From Pseudomonas sp. dw_612 (lineage in GTDB: Bacteria > Pseudomonadota > Gammaproteobacteria > Pseudomonadales > Pseudomonadaceae): a stretch of DNA of 64,000 bases. Where the stretch lies: positions 62,001-126,000 of the forward strand of contig NZ_JAAVVC010000018.1 in the NCBI RefSeq assembly GCF_018449725.1, given 5' to 3'. Shown here one piece after another: positions 8,856-17,508 of this stretch (position 1 is its first letter; each line of letters opens with the position of its first letter). The notes beneath the pieces are model-generated. The model saw only the letters and a program-made list of their open reading frames with translations, was not told the origin of the DNA and did no database searches. The translations under genes and the position numbers were made by a program.

Positions 8856-9662
8856 TTAACGCAGGTCGAGCACGTCTTGCATGTCGTAGAGGCCAGGCTC
8901 GCGCCCATCCAGCCACAATGCAGCACGCACCGCGCCCTTGGCGAAGGTCATGCGGCTGGACGCCTTGTGCGTGATCTCCAGTCGCTCACCCTCGCAGGCG
9001 AACAGCACGGTGTGATCACCGACCACATCACCACCGCGAACAGTCGCAAAGCCGATGGTTTCGCGTTCGCGAGCTCCGGTATGGCCTTCACGGCCGTAGA
9101 CCGCCACTTTTTGCAGATCACGATCCAGCGCACTGGCGATCACTTCACCCATGCGCAGCGCCGTGCCTGAAGGCGCGTCGATCTTGTGCCGATGATGCGC
9201 CTCGATGATTTCGATATCCGCCTCATCGCCCAACACGCGAGCCGCCATGTCGAGCAGTTTCAATGAAAGGTTTACACCCACGCTGAAATTGGCCGCGAAC
9301 ACGATCGGAATATCCTTGCCCGCCTCGGCCAGCAATTGCTTCTGTGCAGCGTCCAGCCCGGTCGTGCCAATCACCATGGCTTTGCCCGCCTTACGACAGA
9401 ACACCAGGTTCTTCAGCATCACTTCCGGTAACGTGAAGTCGATCAACACATCGAACTCTTCCGCCACCGCTTCCACATGACCGGACAGCGGAACGCCGAT
9501 CCGCCCGAGCGAAGCCAGCTCACCGGCATCCACGCCAATCAGCGTGCTGCCAGGGCGCACGATGGCCGCCGTCAGACCGGTGAGCGGCGCGCGTTGCTGC
9601 ACCGCCTCAACCAGGATCTTGCCCATGCGCCCGGCAGCGCCCATCACCGCAATACGTCGCAT
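8856..9662 (-). CDS. dapB: 4-hydroxy-tetrahydrodipicolinate reductase
   Basis: This 268-residue NAD(P)H-dependent reductase acts in the diaminopimelate/lysine pathway. The dinucleotide-binding motif VMGAAGRMGK is at the N-terminus, and the substrate motif HHRHKIDAPSGTAL lies near residue 158. The ATG at 9662 has AGGAG five bases upstream. A GTG two codons earlier would have no spacing, so I reject it. The Shine-Dalgarno sits on the dnaJ stop codon, so the gene is probably co-transcribed with dnaJ, an order usual in Pseudomonas. Confidence 0.97.
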   Translation of the reverse strand: MRRIAVMGAAGRMGKILVEAVQQRAPLTGLTAAIVRPGSTLIGVDAGELASLGRIGVPLSGHVEAVAEEFDVLIDFTLPEVMLKNLVFCRKAGKAMVIGTTGLDAAQKQLLAEAGKDIPIVFAANFSVGVNLSLKLLDMAARVLGDEADIEIIEAHHRHKIDAPSGTALRMGEVIASALDRDLQKVAVYGREGHTGARERETIGFATVRGGDVVGDHTVLFACEGERLEITHKASSRMTFAKGAVRAALWLDGREPGLYDMQDVLDLR

Positions 9663-9671
9663 GTTCACTCC

Positions 9672-10796
9672 TTACAAATCGCCGAAGAAGCGCTTCACGC
9701 CTTCGAACCAACCAGTGGTTTTTGGCGAATGGCTGTTGTCGTCCGCCAAGGAACTGCGGAACTCTTCGAGCAATTCACGCTGACGACGACCCAGGTTGAC
9801 CGGGGTTTCCACCGCCACACGACACATCAAGTCGCCAGCACCGCCACCACGCACCGGCGCAACGCCTTTTCCACGAACACGGAACTGCTTGCCGGTCTGA
9901 GTCCCTTCCGGGATTTTCAGTTTGACCCGACCATCGAGGGTTGGAATCTCCAGCTCGCCACCCAGCGCCGCGTCGACGAAACTGATCGGCACTTCGCAGA
10001 ACAGATGCTTGCCGTCGCGCTGGAAGATCGCGTGCTCGCGCACGTTGATCACCACGTACAGGTCGCCGGTAGGCCCACCCTGGGCGCCCGCCTCGCCTTC
10101 GCCGGACAGGCGAATGCGGTCACCGGTATCAACACCGGCCGGCACTTTGACGGAAAGGGTTTTGTACTCTTCGACACGACCTTCGCCGTGGCAGGAATCG
10201 CACGGGTCGGAAATGATCTTGCCCTGACCATGGCAGCGCGGGCAGGTTTGCTGCACCGAGAAGAAGCCTTGCTGCATGCGAACCTGACCGATACCACCGC
10301 ACGTTGGGCAGGTGATCGGCGAGGAGCCTTTCTTGGCGCCCGAACCGTCGCATGGCTTACAGTTGACCAGTGTCGGAACACGGATATTCACGGTCGTGCC
10401 GCGCACCGCTTCTTCCAGATTCAGCTCCAGGGTGTAACGCAGATCGCTGCCGCGCTGAGCGCCGCCACGAGAACCGCCGCGACCGCCACCGAAGAAGTCA
10501 CTGAAGACATCACCAAAGATGTCGGAGAAGTTCTGACCGCCAAACCCGGCACCGCCACCACCCATGCTTGGGTCGACACCGGCATGACCATACTGGTCGT
10601 ACGCCGCGCGCTTGCTCGAATCGGACAGCACTTCGTAGGCCTCGTTGGCCTCCTTGAACATCTCTTCCGACGCTTTGTCGTCTGGATTACGGTCCGGGTG
10701 GTGCTTCATCGCCAGGCGACGGTAGGCCTTTTTCAGGTCCGCTTCGCTTGAGCCGCGCTCAACACCCAATACTTCGTAATAGTCACGCTTTGCCAT
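9672..10796 (-). CDS. dnaJ: Chaperone DnaJ (Hsp40)
   Basis: This 374-residue co-chaperone delivers substrates to DnaK and stimulates its ATPase. It has a J-domain with HPD in MKHHPDRNP, a Gly/Phe-rich linker (GGGGAGFGGQNFSDIFGDVF), and four CxxCxGxG-type zinc repeats (CKPCDGSG, CPTCGGIG, CPRCHGQG, CDSCHGEG). A C-terminal substrate-binding domain follows. The start is the ATG at 10796; the frame is open for 30 more codons upstream but that stretch is not DnaJ-like. It lies 296 bp downstream of dnaK with its own promoter-like site. Confidence 0.98.
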   Translation of the reverse strand: MAKRDYYEVLGVERGSSEADLKKAYRRLAMKHHPDRNPDDKASEEMFKEANEAYEVLSDSSKRAAYDQYGHAGVDPSMGGGGAGFGGQNFSDIFGDVFSDFFGGGRGGSRGGAQRGSDLRYTLELNLEEAVRGTTVNIRVPTLVNCKPCDGSGAKKGSSPITCPTCGGIGQVRMQQGFFSVQQTCPRCHGQGKIISDPCDSCHGEGRVEEYKTLSVKVPAGVDTGDRIRLSGEGEAGAQGGPTGDLYVVINVREHAIFQRDGKHLFCEVPISFVDAALGGELEIPTLDGRVKLKIPEGTQTGKQFRVRGKGVAPVRGGGAGDLMCRVAVETPVNLGRRQRELLEEFRSSLADDNSHSPKTTGWFEGVKRFFGDL

Positions 10797-10862
10797 AAGT
10801 CTTTGCACTCTTAAGGACGTTCGGCAAATCCCTCCTGAGCTTCGCCAAACTCGTTGAGCCCC

Positions 10863-10891
10863 AATACAGGCCCGGACCCAACTCACGTCAA
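10863..10891 (-). promoter_or_regulatory. Candidate sigma-70 promoter of dnaJ
   Basis: On the minus strand TTGACG, 17 bases and TGTATT lie about 67 bases before the dnaJ start. I did not find a convincing sigma-32 site in this gap. Confidence 0.4.
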
Positions 10892-11018
10892 TTCAACGAT
10901 CCTGGTCTTTGTTCATTGCGGTACTTGCGGCTCGAAAAGCAGGAGCATTCCCGGCCATACCACCAACATCCGAACGTTGTCGCATGCTGTAAAAATTCGT
11001 TAACTCCAGACACGCCAA

Positions 11019-11071
11019 CGCGGGAGCAAGCCCCCGCGCGGCGACATCCTACCAGTCACTGCCCAAAGGCA
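11019..11071 (-). repeat. Two hairpins downstream of dnaK
   Basis: ACTGCC-CAAA-GGCAGT (11056-11071) and CGCGGG/CCCGCG (11019-11038) form stems between dnaK and dnaJ. The second resembles a decayed copy of the GGGAGCGGGCTTGCTC repeat found elsewhere in the window. Neither is followed by a T-run, so they look like mRNA 3'-end or processing structures. Confidence 0.5.
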
Positions 11072-11092
11072 GTCAACCGGCCGACCAACAAC

Positions 11093-13009
11093 TTACTTGT
11101 GGTCTTTGACTTCTTCGAACTCAGCATCAACAACGTCGTCAGCCTTTTCAGCCGATTCGCCTTGCGGTGCAGCACCTTCAGCGGGCTGAGCCTGCTCGGC
11201 GTACATTTTCTGAGCCACTGGCGCGGAGACTTTCGACAGCTCTTCAACCTTGGCGTCGATCGCAGCCTTGTCGTCGCCTTTGACAGCGGCTTCCAGGGCA
11301 ACGACAGCGGCTTCGATTGCAGTCTTCTCTTCAGCACTCACTTTATCGCCAGCATCAGCGACCATTTTGCGCGTCGAGTGAACCAGTGCATCGCCTTGGT
11401 TGCGAGCAGCGGCCAGCTCTTCGAACTGACGATCTGCGTCGACGTTGGCTTCAGCATCGCGAATCATCTGCTGAATTTCTTCCTCGGACAGACCGGAGTT
11501 GGCCTTGATCACGATCGACTGAGTCTTGCCGGTAGCCTTGTCTTTGGCGCCTACGTGCAGGATGCCGTTGGCGTCGATGTCGAAGGTCACTTCAATTTGT
11601 GGCACGCCACGTGGTGCTGGTGGAATCTCGGCCAGGTCGAACTTGCCCAGGGACTTGTTCTGGGCCGCTTGCTTACGCTCACCTTGCAGCACGTGAATGG
11701 TCACAGCGCCCTGGTTGTCGTCGGCAGTCGAGAACACTTGCGATTTCTTGGTAGGAATCGTGGTGTTTTTCTCGATCAGCGCAGTCATCACGCCGCCCAT
11801 GGTTTCGATACCCAGGGTCAGCGGGCTAACGTCGAGCAGCAGAACGTCTTTCACGTCGCCGGCCAATACTGCGCCCTGGATAGCAGCACCCATGGCAACG
11901 GCTTCGTCCGGGTTCACGTCTTTGCGCGCTTCTTTACCGAAGAACTCGGTAACCAGCTTCTGAACCAGTGGCATACGGGTCTGACCGCCCACCAGAATCA
12001 CGTCGTTGATTGCGCCGACGTCGATACCGGAGTCTTTCAGAGCGATGCGGCAAGGTTCGATGGTGCGTTGAACCAGGTCCTCGACCAGCGCTTCGAGCTT
12101 GGCGCGGGAAATTTTCACGTTCAAGTGCTTAGGACCGGTCGCGTCTGCAGTGATGTACGGCAGGTTCACGTCGGTCGAATTGCTCGAAGACAGTTCGATC
12201 TTGGCTTTTTCAGCGGCTTCTTTCAGGCGCTGCATGGCCAGCGGGTCACCCTTAAGGTTCATGCCGCTTTCTTTCTTGAATTCGTCAACGAGGTAGTCGA
12301 TCAGACGAATGTCGAAGTCTTCACCGCCCAGGAACGTGTCACCGTTGGTGGCCAACACTTCGAACTGGTGCTCGCCATCGACTTCAGCGATTTCGATCAC
12401 GGAAACGTCGAAAGTACCGCCACCCAAGTCGTAAACGATCACGGTGTGATCGCCTTTCGCCTTGTCCATACCGTAAGCCAGAGCAGCTGCGGTTGGTTCG
12501 TTGATGATACGTTTAACGTCCAGGCCCGCGATGCGGCCGGCGTCTTTGGTTGCCTGGCGCTGGCTGTCGTTGAAGTAGGCCGGAACGGTGATCACCGCTT
12601 CGGTCACTGGCTCGCCGAGGTAGTCTTCGGCGGTCTTCTTCATTTTCTTCAGGATTTCAGCCGAGATCTGTGGCGGCGACATTTTTTGGCCGTTCACTTC
12701 AACCCACGCGTCGCCGTTGTCAGCCTTGGCGATTTTGTACGGGACCATCTTGATGTCTTTCTGTACGACTTCCTCGTCGAACTTACGACCGATCAAACGC
12801 TTCACCGCGTACAGGGTGTTGTGCGGATTGGTCACAGCCTGACGCTTGGCCGACTGGCCAACGAGGATTTCGCCATCGTTGGCATACGCGATGATCGACG
12901 GCGTGGTACGCGCGCCTTCAGCGTTTTCAATCACTTTGGCTACGCCGTTTTCCAGCACGGAGACGCAGGAGTTGGTAGTCCCCAGGTCGATACCGATAAT
13001 TTTGCCCAT
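11093..13009 (-). CDS. dnaK: Chaperone DnaK (Hsp70)
   Basis: This 638-residue ATP-dependent chaperone folds nascent and stress-damaged proteins with DnaJ and GrpE. The actin-fold ATPase has IGIDLGTTNSCV at residue 4, the phosphate-2 motif IVYDLGGGTFDVS and the adenosine motif VILVGGQTRMP. The linker VLLLDVSPLTLG leads to the beta-sandwich substrate domain, and the end is the acidic DAEFEEVKDHK. It is preceded by a near-perfect sigma-32 promoter that overlaps the end of grpE. Confidence 0.99.
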   Translation of the reverse strand: MGKIIGIDLGTTNSCVSVLENGVAKVIENAEGARTTPSIIAYANDGEILVGQSAKRQAVTNPHNTLYAVKRLIGRKFDEEVVQKDIKMVPYKIAKADNGDAWVEVNGQKMSPPQISAEILKKMKKTAEDYLGEPVTEAVITVPAYFNDSQRQATKDAGRIAGLDVKRIINEPTAAALAYGMDKAKGDHTVIVYDLGGGTFDVSVIEIAEVDGEHQFEVLATNGDTFLGGEDFDIRLIDYLVDEFKKESGMNLKGDPLAMQRLKEAAEKAKIELSSSNSTDVNLPYITADATGPKHLNVKISRAKLEALVEDLVQRTIEPCRIALKDSGIDVGAINDVILVGGQTRMPLVQKLVTEFFGKEARKDVNPDEAVAMGAAIQGAVLAGDVKDVLLLDVSPLTLGIETMGGVMTALIEKNTTIPTKKSQVFSTADDNQGAVTIHVLQGERKQAAQNKSLGKFDLAEIPPAPRGVPQIEVTFDIDANGILHVGAKDKATGKTQSIVIKANSGLSEEEIQQMIRDAEANVDADRQFEELAAARNQGDALVHSTRKMVADAGDKVSAEEKTAIEAAVVALEAAVKGDDKAAIDAKVEELSKVSAPVAQKMYAEQAQPAEGAAPQGESAEKADDVVDAEFEEVKDHK

Positions 13010-13088
13010 GTTAACTCTCCCGAAACTTTGGATTTGGTTGCCGCAGCAGTGGTGGCTAACTGCGGTAGCACTTAAACGCTTGACTTCT

Positions 13089-13116
13089 AAATGGGGGCCT
13101 TACGGCTAATTTCAAG
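13089..13116 (-). promoter_or_regulatory. Sigma-32 heat-shock promoter of dnaK
   Basis: The minus strand reads CTTGAAA, 13 bases, CCCCATTT, a match to the RpoH consensus. The -35 element overlaps the grpE stop codon, and the start site would lie about 75 bases before dnaK. Confidence 0.85.
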
Positions 13117-13678
13117 CCTGCTCGTCAATCGAAGGCGAAACCGGCGAAGGTGCCTTGCTGACCACAACCATGGCCGGGCGCAGCAAGCGACCGTTGAGCT
13201 GGTAACCCTTCTGGAACACCTTGAGCACGCTGTTCGGCTCGACATCGGCGCTTTCTTGCATGGCCATCGCCTGGTGATGAACGGCGTTGAACGGTTCGCC
13301 ATGCGGATCGATCGCTTCCAGCTGATAACGCTTCAGGGTGTCCTGGAACATTTTCAGGGTCAGCTCGATGCCTTCGCGCATTGGGCGGATGCTTTCGTCG
13401 TCCGGGTTGGACAACTCCAGGCCACGCTCCAGGCTGTCGATGATCGGCAGCAGGTCGCCGGCGAATTTTTCCAGCGCAAACTTGTGAGCCTTTTCGACAT
13501 CCTGCTCGGCGCGACGGCGGACGTTCTGCAGATCAGCCGCTACACGCAAAGCCTGATCATGAGCACCAGCCAATTGCTCTTCGAGCACTTGTACACGAGC
13601 CGCCAGCTCATCACCCGAAACCTGGGCAGCCTGATCGGCGTCGAGATTTTGCGTATCCACTGTCTGTTCGTCAGCCAT
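13112..13678 (-). CDS. grpE: Nucleotide exchange factor GrpE
   Basis: This 188-residue protein releases ADP from DnaK. It has the expected disordered acidic start (MADEQTVDTQNLDADQAAQ), a long dimerising coiled coil (about residues 25-90, with RRRAEQDVEKAHKFALEKF) and a C-terminal beta domain with NSVLKVFQKGYQLNGRLLRPA. The ATG at 13678 follows AGGAGAAATTCT. The frame extends 27 codons upstream across the promoter, so I do not use that start. A sigma-32 promoter lies 55-82 bases upstream. Confidence 0.97.
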   Translation of the reverse strand: MADEQTVDTQNLDADQAAQVSGDELAARVQVLEEQLAGAHDQALRVAADLQNVRRRAEQDVEKAHKFALEKFAGDLLPIIDSLERGLELSNPDDESIRPMREGIELTLKMFQDTLKRYQLEAIDPHGEPFNAVHHQAMAMQESADVEPNSVLKVFQKGYQLNGRLLRPAMVVVSKAPSPVSPSIDEQA

Positions 13679-13732
13679 AGAATTTCTCCTTTCAATATCG
13701 TCCGCGAGCTCAACTCGCGCTTCTGCCCAGCT

Positions 13733-13760
13733 ATATGGGGCCGCAAAATTCAGCTTCAAG
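13733..13760 (-). promoter_or_regulatory. Sigma-32 heat-shock promoter of grpE
   Basis: The minus strand reads CTTGAAG, 13 bases, CCCCATAT. Spacing and both boxes fit the RpoH consensus, and the element has the same layout as the one before dnaK. Confidence 0.82.
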
Positions 13761-13858
13761 GGGCGCGAAGGGATTAACCCTACAAAAAGAGCAGCATTGT
13801 CATTCCTGGATGCGCTAACGATTTCGTCGGATCAAGCAAATCGAGCTAAGGCAGGGCA

Positions 13859-13895
13859 TTGTCAGCCAGAAACAAAACACTGTATAAATAACCAG
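13859..13895 (+). promoter_or_regulatory. recN promoter with LexA (SOS) box
   Basis: TTGTCA (13859-13864), 18 bases and TATAAA (13883-13888) form a sigma-70 promoter. CTGTATAAATAACCAG at 13880-13895 has the CTG-N10-CAG form of a LexA box and covers the -10 element, so LexA binding would block polymerase. The recN ATG is 25 bases downstream. Confidence 0.8.
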
Positions 13896-13919
13896 ACCTA
13901 AAGCCTGGGAGCGGCCTTT

Positions 13920-15593
13920 ATGCTGGTGCACCTGTCCGTACATAACTACGCCATCGTTGAACATCTCGATCTTGAACTCGATCGCGGGATGAGCGTGATC
14001 ACAGGGGAAACCGGCGCAGGCAAGTCGATCATGCTCGACGCCCTGGGCCTGACCCTGGGTGATCGCGCCGACAGCGGCGTGGTCCGTCCCGGCGCTGACA
14101 AGGCTGATATTCTGGCCACCTTCGACCTGATCGATATCCCCGAAGCCAGTGCCTGGCTGGCCGAGCGCGACCTGGAAAGCGACGGCCCGTGCATCCTGCG
14201 CCGGGTGATTACCGCCGAAGGTCGTTCACGGGGCTATATCAACGGCACGCCCTGCCCGCTTGGCGACCTCAAGGCCTTGGGCGAGTTGCTGATCGATATT
14301 CACAGCCAGCACGAACACCAATCCCTGCTCAAGACCGATACCCATCGCCGCCTGCTCGACGAATATGCCGGCGCCACGGATCTCGCCCGCCAGGTGCAAC
14401 TGGCCGCCCAGCGCTGGCGCCAGACTCGCCAGGAGCTGGAACGCCTGTCCAATTCCGGTGACGAACAACGCGCACGCCATCAGCTGCTGAGCTATCAACT
14501 CGAAGAGCTGGAAAACCTCGGCCTCGGCGAAAACGAGCTGGAGCAACTGGAGCAGGAACACAAAAACCTGACCAACGCCGAAACCCTGCTCGGCATCTGT
14601 CGACAAGTGGTCGAGCAATGCAGCGAAAGTGATTCCGGCAATGTGCTGAACGCCCTGACCGCGAGCCTCAATCGCTTGTCGAGCGTGAATAACTCGATCG
14701 GCGCCCTGGGCGAAGCCAGCAGCCTGCTGACTAGTGCGCAGATTCAAGTTGAAGAAGCCGTCGGCGAACTCAACCGATTCCTTGATAATTTCGACGCCGA
14801 CCCGGCGCGCCTTCAATACCTGGAGGAACGCCTCGATGCGATCTATACCCTGGCGCGCAAACACCGCATCCAGCCCACCGAAGTCGCCGAGATGCAGCAG
14901 AAACTGCTGGATGAAATCGAAACCCTGAATGCCAATGACGAATCCATCGAACGCTTGAGCGATGAGCTCGCATCCTATGCCCGTCATTACCAAGAGAAGG
15001 CGCGCGACCTGAGCGACCTGCGCCATCAGGCTTCGGGCAGCCTGGCCAGCGCCGTAGAGCAGGAAATCCAGCGCCTGGGCATGCCTGGAGGGCGTTTCAC
15101 CATTGAATTGCGCCCTAACGCCAGCAATGAACTGCTGCCCAACGGTCTTGAGCAGGTAGAACTGCTGGTCAGCGCCAACCCCGGGCAACCGATGAAAGCC
15201 CTGGCAAAAGTGGCGTCGGGCGGCGAGCTGTCACGGATCAGCCTGGCGATCCAGGTCATCACTGCACAGACTTCCCGGGTTCCAACCCTGGTGTTCGACG
15301 AAGTGGACGTGGGCATTGGCGGCCCGACTGCCGAGATTGTCGGCCAGTTACTGCGCCGGCTCGGGGAGCGCGGACAAGTGCTGACGGTCACTCACCTGCC
15401 GCAAGTGGCAGCCCAGGGTCACCAGCATCTGTTTGTTCACAAGGTGCGGGGCGAGGATGCAACCCACACGGCGGTGTCCAAGCTGAGCAAGAATGATCGT
15501 GTCGAAGAAGTTGCGCGCATGCTCGGGGGTATCGATCTCACGAAGGAATCCCTGGCTCACGCGAAGAAAATGGTCATCACCGCCAAAATTTAA
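13920..15593 (+). CDS. recN: DNA repair protein RecN
   Basis: This 557-residue SMC-like ATPase acts in recombinational repair of double-strand breaks. Walker A ITGETGAGKS is at residues 27-36. A long coiled-coil middle (about 150-370) separates it from the C-terminal ABC signature and Walker B in LVFDEVDVGIGG. RecN is a classic SOS gene and the upstream LexA box agrees. It is divergent from grpE, and the two start codons are about 240 bp apart. Confidence 0.97.
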   Translation: MLVHLSVHNYAIVEHLDLELDRGMSVITGETGAGKSIMLDALGLTLGDRADSGVVRPGADKADILATFDLIDIPEASAWLAERDLESDGPCILRRVITAEGRSRGYINGTPCPLGDLKALGELLIDIHSQHEHQSLLKTDTHRRLLDEYAGATDLARQVQLAAQRWRQTRQELERLSNSGDEQRARHQLLSYQLEELENLGLGENELEQLEQEHKNLTNAETLLGICRQVVEQCSESDSGNVLNALTASLNRLSSVNNSIGALGEASSLLTSAQIQVEEAVGELNRFLDNFDADPARLQYLEERLDAIYTLARKHRIQPTEVAEMQQKLLDEIETLNANDESIERLSDELASYARHYQEKARDLSDLRHQASGSLASAVEQEIQRLGMPGGRFTIELRPNASNELLPNGLEQVELLVSANPGQPMKALAKVASGGELSRISLAIQVITAQTSRVPTLVFDEVDVGIGGPTAEIVGQLLRRLGERGQVLTVTHLPQVAAQGHQHLFVHKVRGEDATHTAVSKLSKNDRVEEVARMLGGIDLTKESLAHAKKMVITAKI

Positions 15594-15608
15594 GCTCGGC
15601 AGAAAGCA

Positions 15609-15660
15609 CGAAGGCGACCCTTGGGTCGCCTTCGCTCGTTTCACGAACATCCTGTTCGTG
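15609..15660. terminator. Double hairpin between recN and fur
   Basis: CGAAGGCGACCC/GGGTCGCCTTCG (15609-15634) and CACGAACA/TGTTCGTG (15642-15660) are perfect stems between the converging recN and fur genes. T-runs are poor, but the position suggests a two-way terminator. Confidence 0.6.
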
Positions 15661-15668
15661 CGACTTGC

Positions 15669-16073
15669 TTACTTTTTCTTGCGTACATACAGCACGAGAT
15701 TGTGATCCACCATCTCGAAACCATACTTATCGACGATCGCCTTCTGAAGACGCTCGATTTCTTCGTCGAAGAACTCGATCACTTCACTGGTTTCGACGTT
15801 GACCATGTGGTCGTGATGCTTGCCGTCGTCCAGTTCGAAGACGGCGTGACCGCCGTCGAAGTTGTGTCGCACCACAAGCCCAGCTGCCTCGAACTGAGTC
15901 AGTACACGGTAAACCGTGGCCAGACCGACGTCCTCGCCAGCCTCCATCAGCGCCTTGTAAACATCCTCGGCACTCATGTGGCGTTGCTCGGCGGAATCGA
16001 GCATTTGAAGAATTTTGACCCGTGGCAGGGTCACTTTGAGGCCGGCTTTGCGTAGTTCGCTATTTTCAACCAT
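15669..16073 (-). CDS. fur: Ferric uptake regulator Fur
   Basis: This 134-residue metal-responsive repressor blocks siderophore and iron-uptake genes when Fe(II) is present. The N-terminal winged helix contains LKVTLPRVKILQML and VGLATVYRVLTQFEAAGL. The metal site has GKHHDHMVNVETSEVIEF, and the tail is basic (YVRKKK). The protein has no cysteine at all, so it lacks the CxxC structural zinc site of E. coli Fur, as expected for Pseudomonas. It is divergent from bamE, a conserved arrangement. Confidence 0.97.
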   Translation of the reverse strand: MVENSELRKAGLKVTLPRVKILQMLDSAEQRHMSAEDVYKALMEAGEDVGLATVYRVLTQFEAAGLVVRHNFDGGHAVFELDDGKHHDHMVNVETSEVIEFFDEEIERLQKAIVDKYGFEMVDHNLVLYVRKKK

Positions 16074-16096
16074 GGTCAGCTTTCTCGCGATGCTGC

Positions 16097-16125
16097 TTCG
16101 CAGCTTCTCTTAATGCGGGTATGAT
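16097..16125 (+). promoter_or_regulatory. Candidate promoter of bamE
   Basis: TTCGCA (16097-16102), 17 bases and TATGAT (16120-16125) give a good sigma-70 match 45 bases before the bamE ATG. Confidence 0.55.
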
Positions 16126-16170
16126 CGGCGTTTACGTTGTCCCAGCCAAGATAGTGGAAGTCGCCCACCG

Positions 16171-16698
16171 ATGCAAAACACCAAGCTCTTGCTAACCAGT
16201 TTCACCTTCGTGGGACTGCTCGCACTCGCCGGTTGTTCATTCCCCGGGGTTTACAAAATCGACATCCAGCAGGGCAATGTCGTCACGCAGGACATGATAG
16301 ACCAGTTACGCCCGGGAATGACCCGTCGGCAAGTACGGTTTATCATGGGTAACCCTCTGCTGACCGACACGTTCCATGCCGATCGCTGGGATTACCTGTA
16401 TAGCCTGCAACCGGGTGGTGGTGAACGCCAACAGGAACGCATAAGCGTAATCTTCAACCCTAATGACCAGCTTGTCAGCCTGTCGGGCGATTTTATGCCT
16501 GGCGTGAGCCGCGACGAAGCCATTCTCGGCAAGGAACCCGGCACTACCGTGACCGCTCCGGCAGAAAACACCGAGAAGCCAAAACCCGAAAAACCGGTGA
16601 AGCCAGGTTCACTGCTGGACCAGATCCAGAAGGACGTAGACGGTGTAGAAACCGTTCCAGTCCCGAGTCCGGAACCACTGGACACCACGCCGCAATAA
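16171..16698 (+). CDS. bamE: Outer-membrane assembly lipoprotein BamE (OmlA/SmpA)
   Basis: This 175-residue lipoprotein belongs to the BAM complex, which folds beta-barrels into the outer membrane. The signal peptide ends with the lipobox LALAGC, so the mature protein starts at the lipid-modified cysteine near residue 22. The conserved core VTQDMIDQLRPGMTRRQVRFIMGNPLLTD-type segment and the WDYLYSLQ motif are present. The C-terminal extension is rich in Pro, Glu and Lys, longer than in E. coli but usual in pseudomonads. A strong terminator follows. Confidence 0.95.
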   Translation: MQNTKLLLTSFTFVGLLALAGCSFPGVYKIDIQQGNVVTQDMIDQLRPGMTRRQVRFIMGNPLLTDTFHADRWDYLYSLQPGGGERQQERISVIFNPNDQLVSLSGDFMPGVSRDEAILGKEPGTTVTAPAENTEKPKPEKPVKPGSLLDQIQKDVDGVETVPVPSPEPLDTTPQ

Positions 16699-16710
16699 TT
16701 TGCGACGCAA

Positions 16711-16741
16711 TAAAAAACCCGGCATGTCCGGGTTTTTTATT
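16711..16741. terminator. Bidirectional terminator between bamE and rnfH
   Basis: AAAAAACCCGG-CATGT-CCGGGTTTTTT forms a stem with A/T runs on both sides, so it can end transcripts of both converging genes. Confidence 0.92.
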
Positions 16742-16759
16742 GTCTGGCGGTTGATCAGG

Positions 16760-17074
16760 TCACTGATTGCGCGCCTTGGCTTCGGCAGCCTTGGCGGCAC
16801 GCAAGCGGCGAACCTCTTTGGGATCAGCAAGCAGCGGCCGGTAAATCTCGATGCGATCACCCGCCTGAACCACGCGAGTGTCGGGGTCAACAATCACCTT
16901 GCCGAAGATCCCGACCGGACAACTGGTCAGATCCAGTTCAGGAAACTCTACCCCTACGCCAGATTCGAGCAACGCCGCCCGAACCGTAGCGCCCGCCGGC
17001 ACCGCCACTGTCAGCAACACCTGACGATCCACGGCGGCATACACCACCTCAACCTCGATCACCGACTCAGCCAT
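16760..17074 (-). CDS. rnfH: RnfH-family ubiquitin-fold protein
   Basis: This 104-residue protein has the RnfH/UPF0125 ubiquitin-like fold (IEVEVVYAAVDRQVLLTVAVP ... GDRIEIYRPLLADPKEVRR) with a basic Ala-rich tail. Its biochemical role is unclear. The ATG at 17074 lies inside the end of ratA (8-base overlap), so the two are translationally coupled. The ratA-rnfH pair beside smpB is highly conserved in gammaproteobacteria. Confidence 0.9.
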   Translation of the reverse strand: MAESVIEVEVVYAAVDRQVLLTVAVPAGATVRAALLESGVGVEFPELDLTSCPVGIFGKVIVDPDTRVVQAGDRIEIYRPLLADPKEVRRLRAAKAAEAKARNQ

Positions 17075-17501
17075 GCATCTGTTTGGCGCGCTGGCAGAAC
17101 GCATCCACCAGGGTGTTCGCCGCCTGATTGAACAACGGCCCCAGCGTCGCGCGCACGATCGGCCCGGCGTAGTCGAACGACAGGTCCAGGCTGATCTTGC
17201 AGGCCTTCTCGCCCAATGGCTTGAACACCCACACGCCATGCAACTGGTTGAATGGGCCTTCTTCGAGATTCATCTCGATCGAATGCCCGGGCACCAACGT
17301 GTTACGCGTCACGAAATGCTGGCTCAGTCCGCCCTTGGCCACGCCGACACTGGCACGCATGTGCTCAGGGGAGCTTTCCAGCACTTCGGCAGCGGAGCAC
17401 CACGGCAGAAACTCCGGGTAACGCGCCACATCGTTGACCAGATCATAGAGGGCTTGCGCCGGGTACGGCAGCAGGGCCGAGCGTTGAATATGTGTCGTCA
17501 T
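17067..17501 (-). CDS. ratA: RatA/Coq10-like START-domain protein
   Basis: This 144-residue SRPBCC/START-fold protein has the family signature PAQALYDLVNDVARYPEFLPWC. Homologues include E. coli RatA (PasT), described as affecting 50S subunits, and mitochondrial Coq10, a coenzyme Q carrier. The sequence cannot tell which role applies here. The start is the ATG at 17501 (MTTHIQRSALL), preferred over one ten codons upstream because it matches the family. It overlaps rnfH and follows the transporter gene by only seven bases. Confidence 0.92.
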   Translation of the reverse strand: MTTHIQRSALLPYPAQALYDLVNDVARYPEFLPWCSAAEVLESSPEHMRASVGVAKGGLSQHFVTRNTLVPGHSIEMNLEEGPFNQLHGVWVFKPLGEKACKISLDLSFDYAGPIVRATLGPLFNQAANTLVDAFCQRAKQMHG

Positions 17502-17508
17502 GTCAGCG

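Noticed and set aside
10916..13075. 719-codon frame opposite dnaK
   Set aside because: Antisense shadow; dnaK on the other strand is unambiguous and has a heat-shock promoter.
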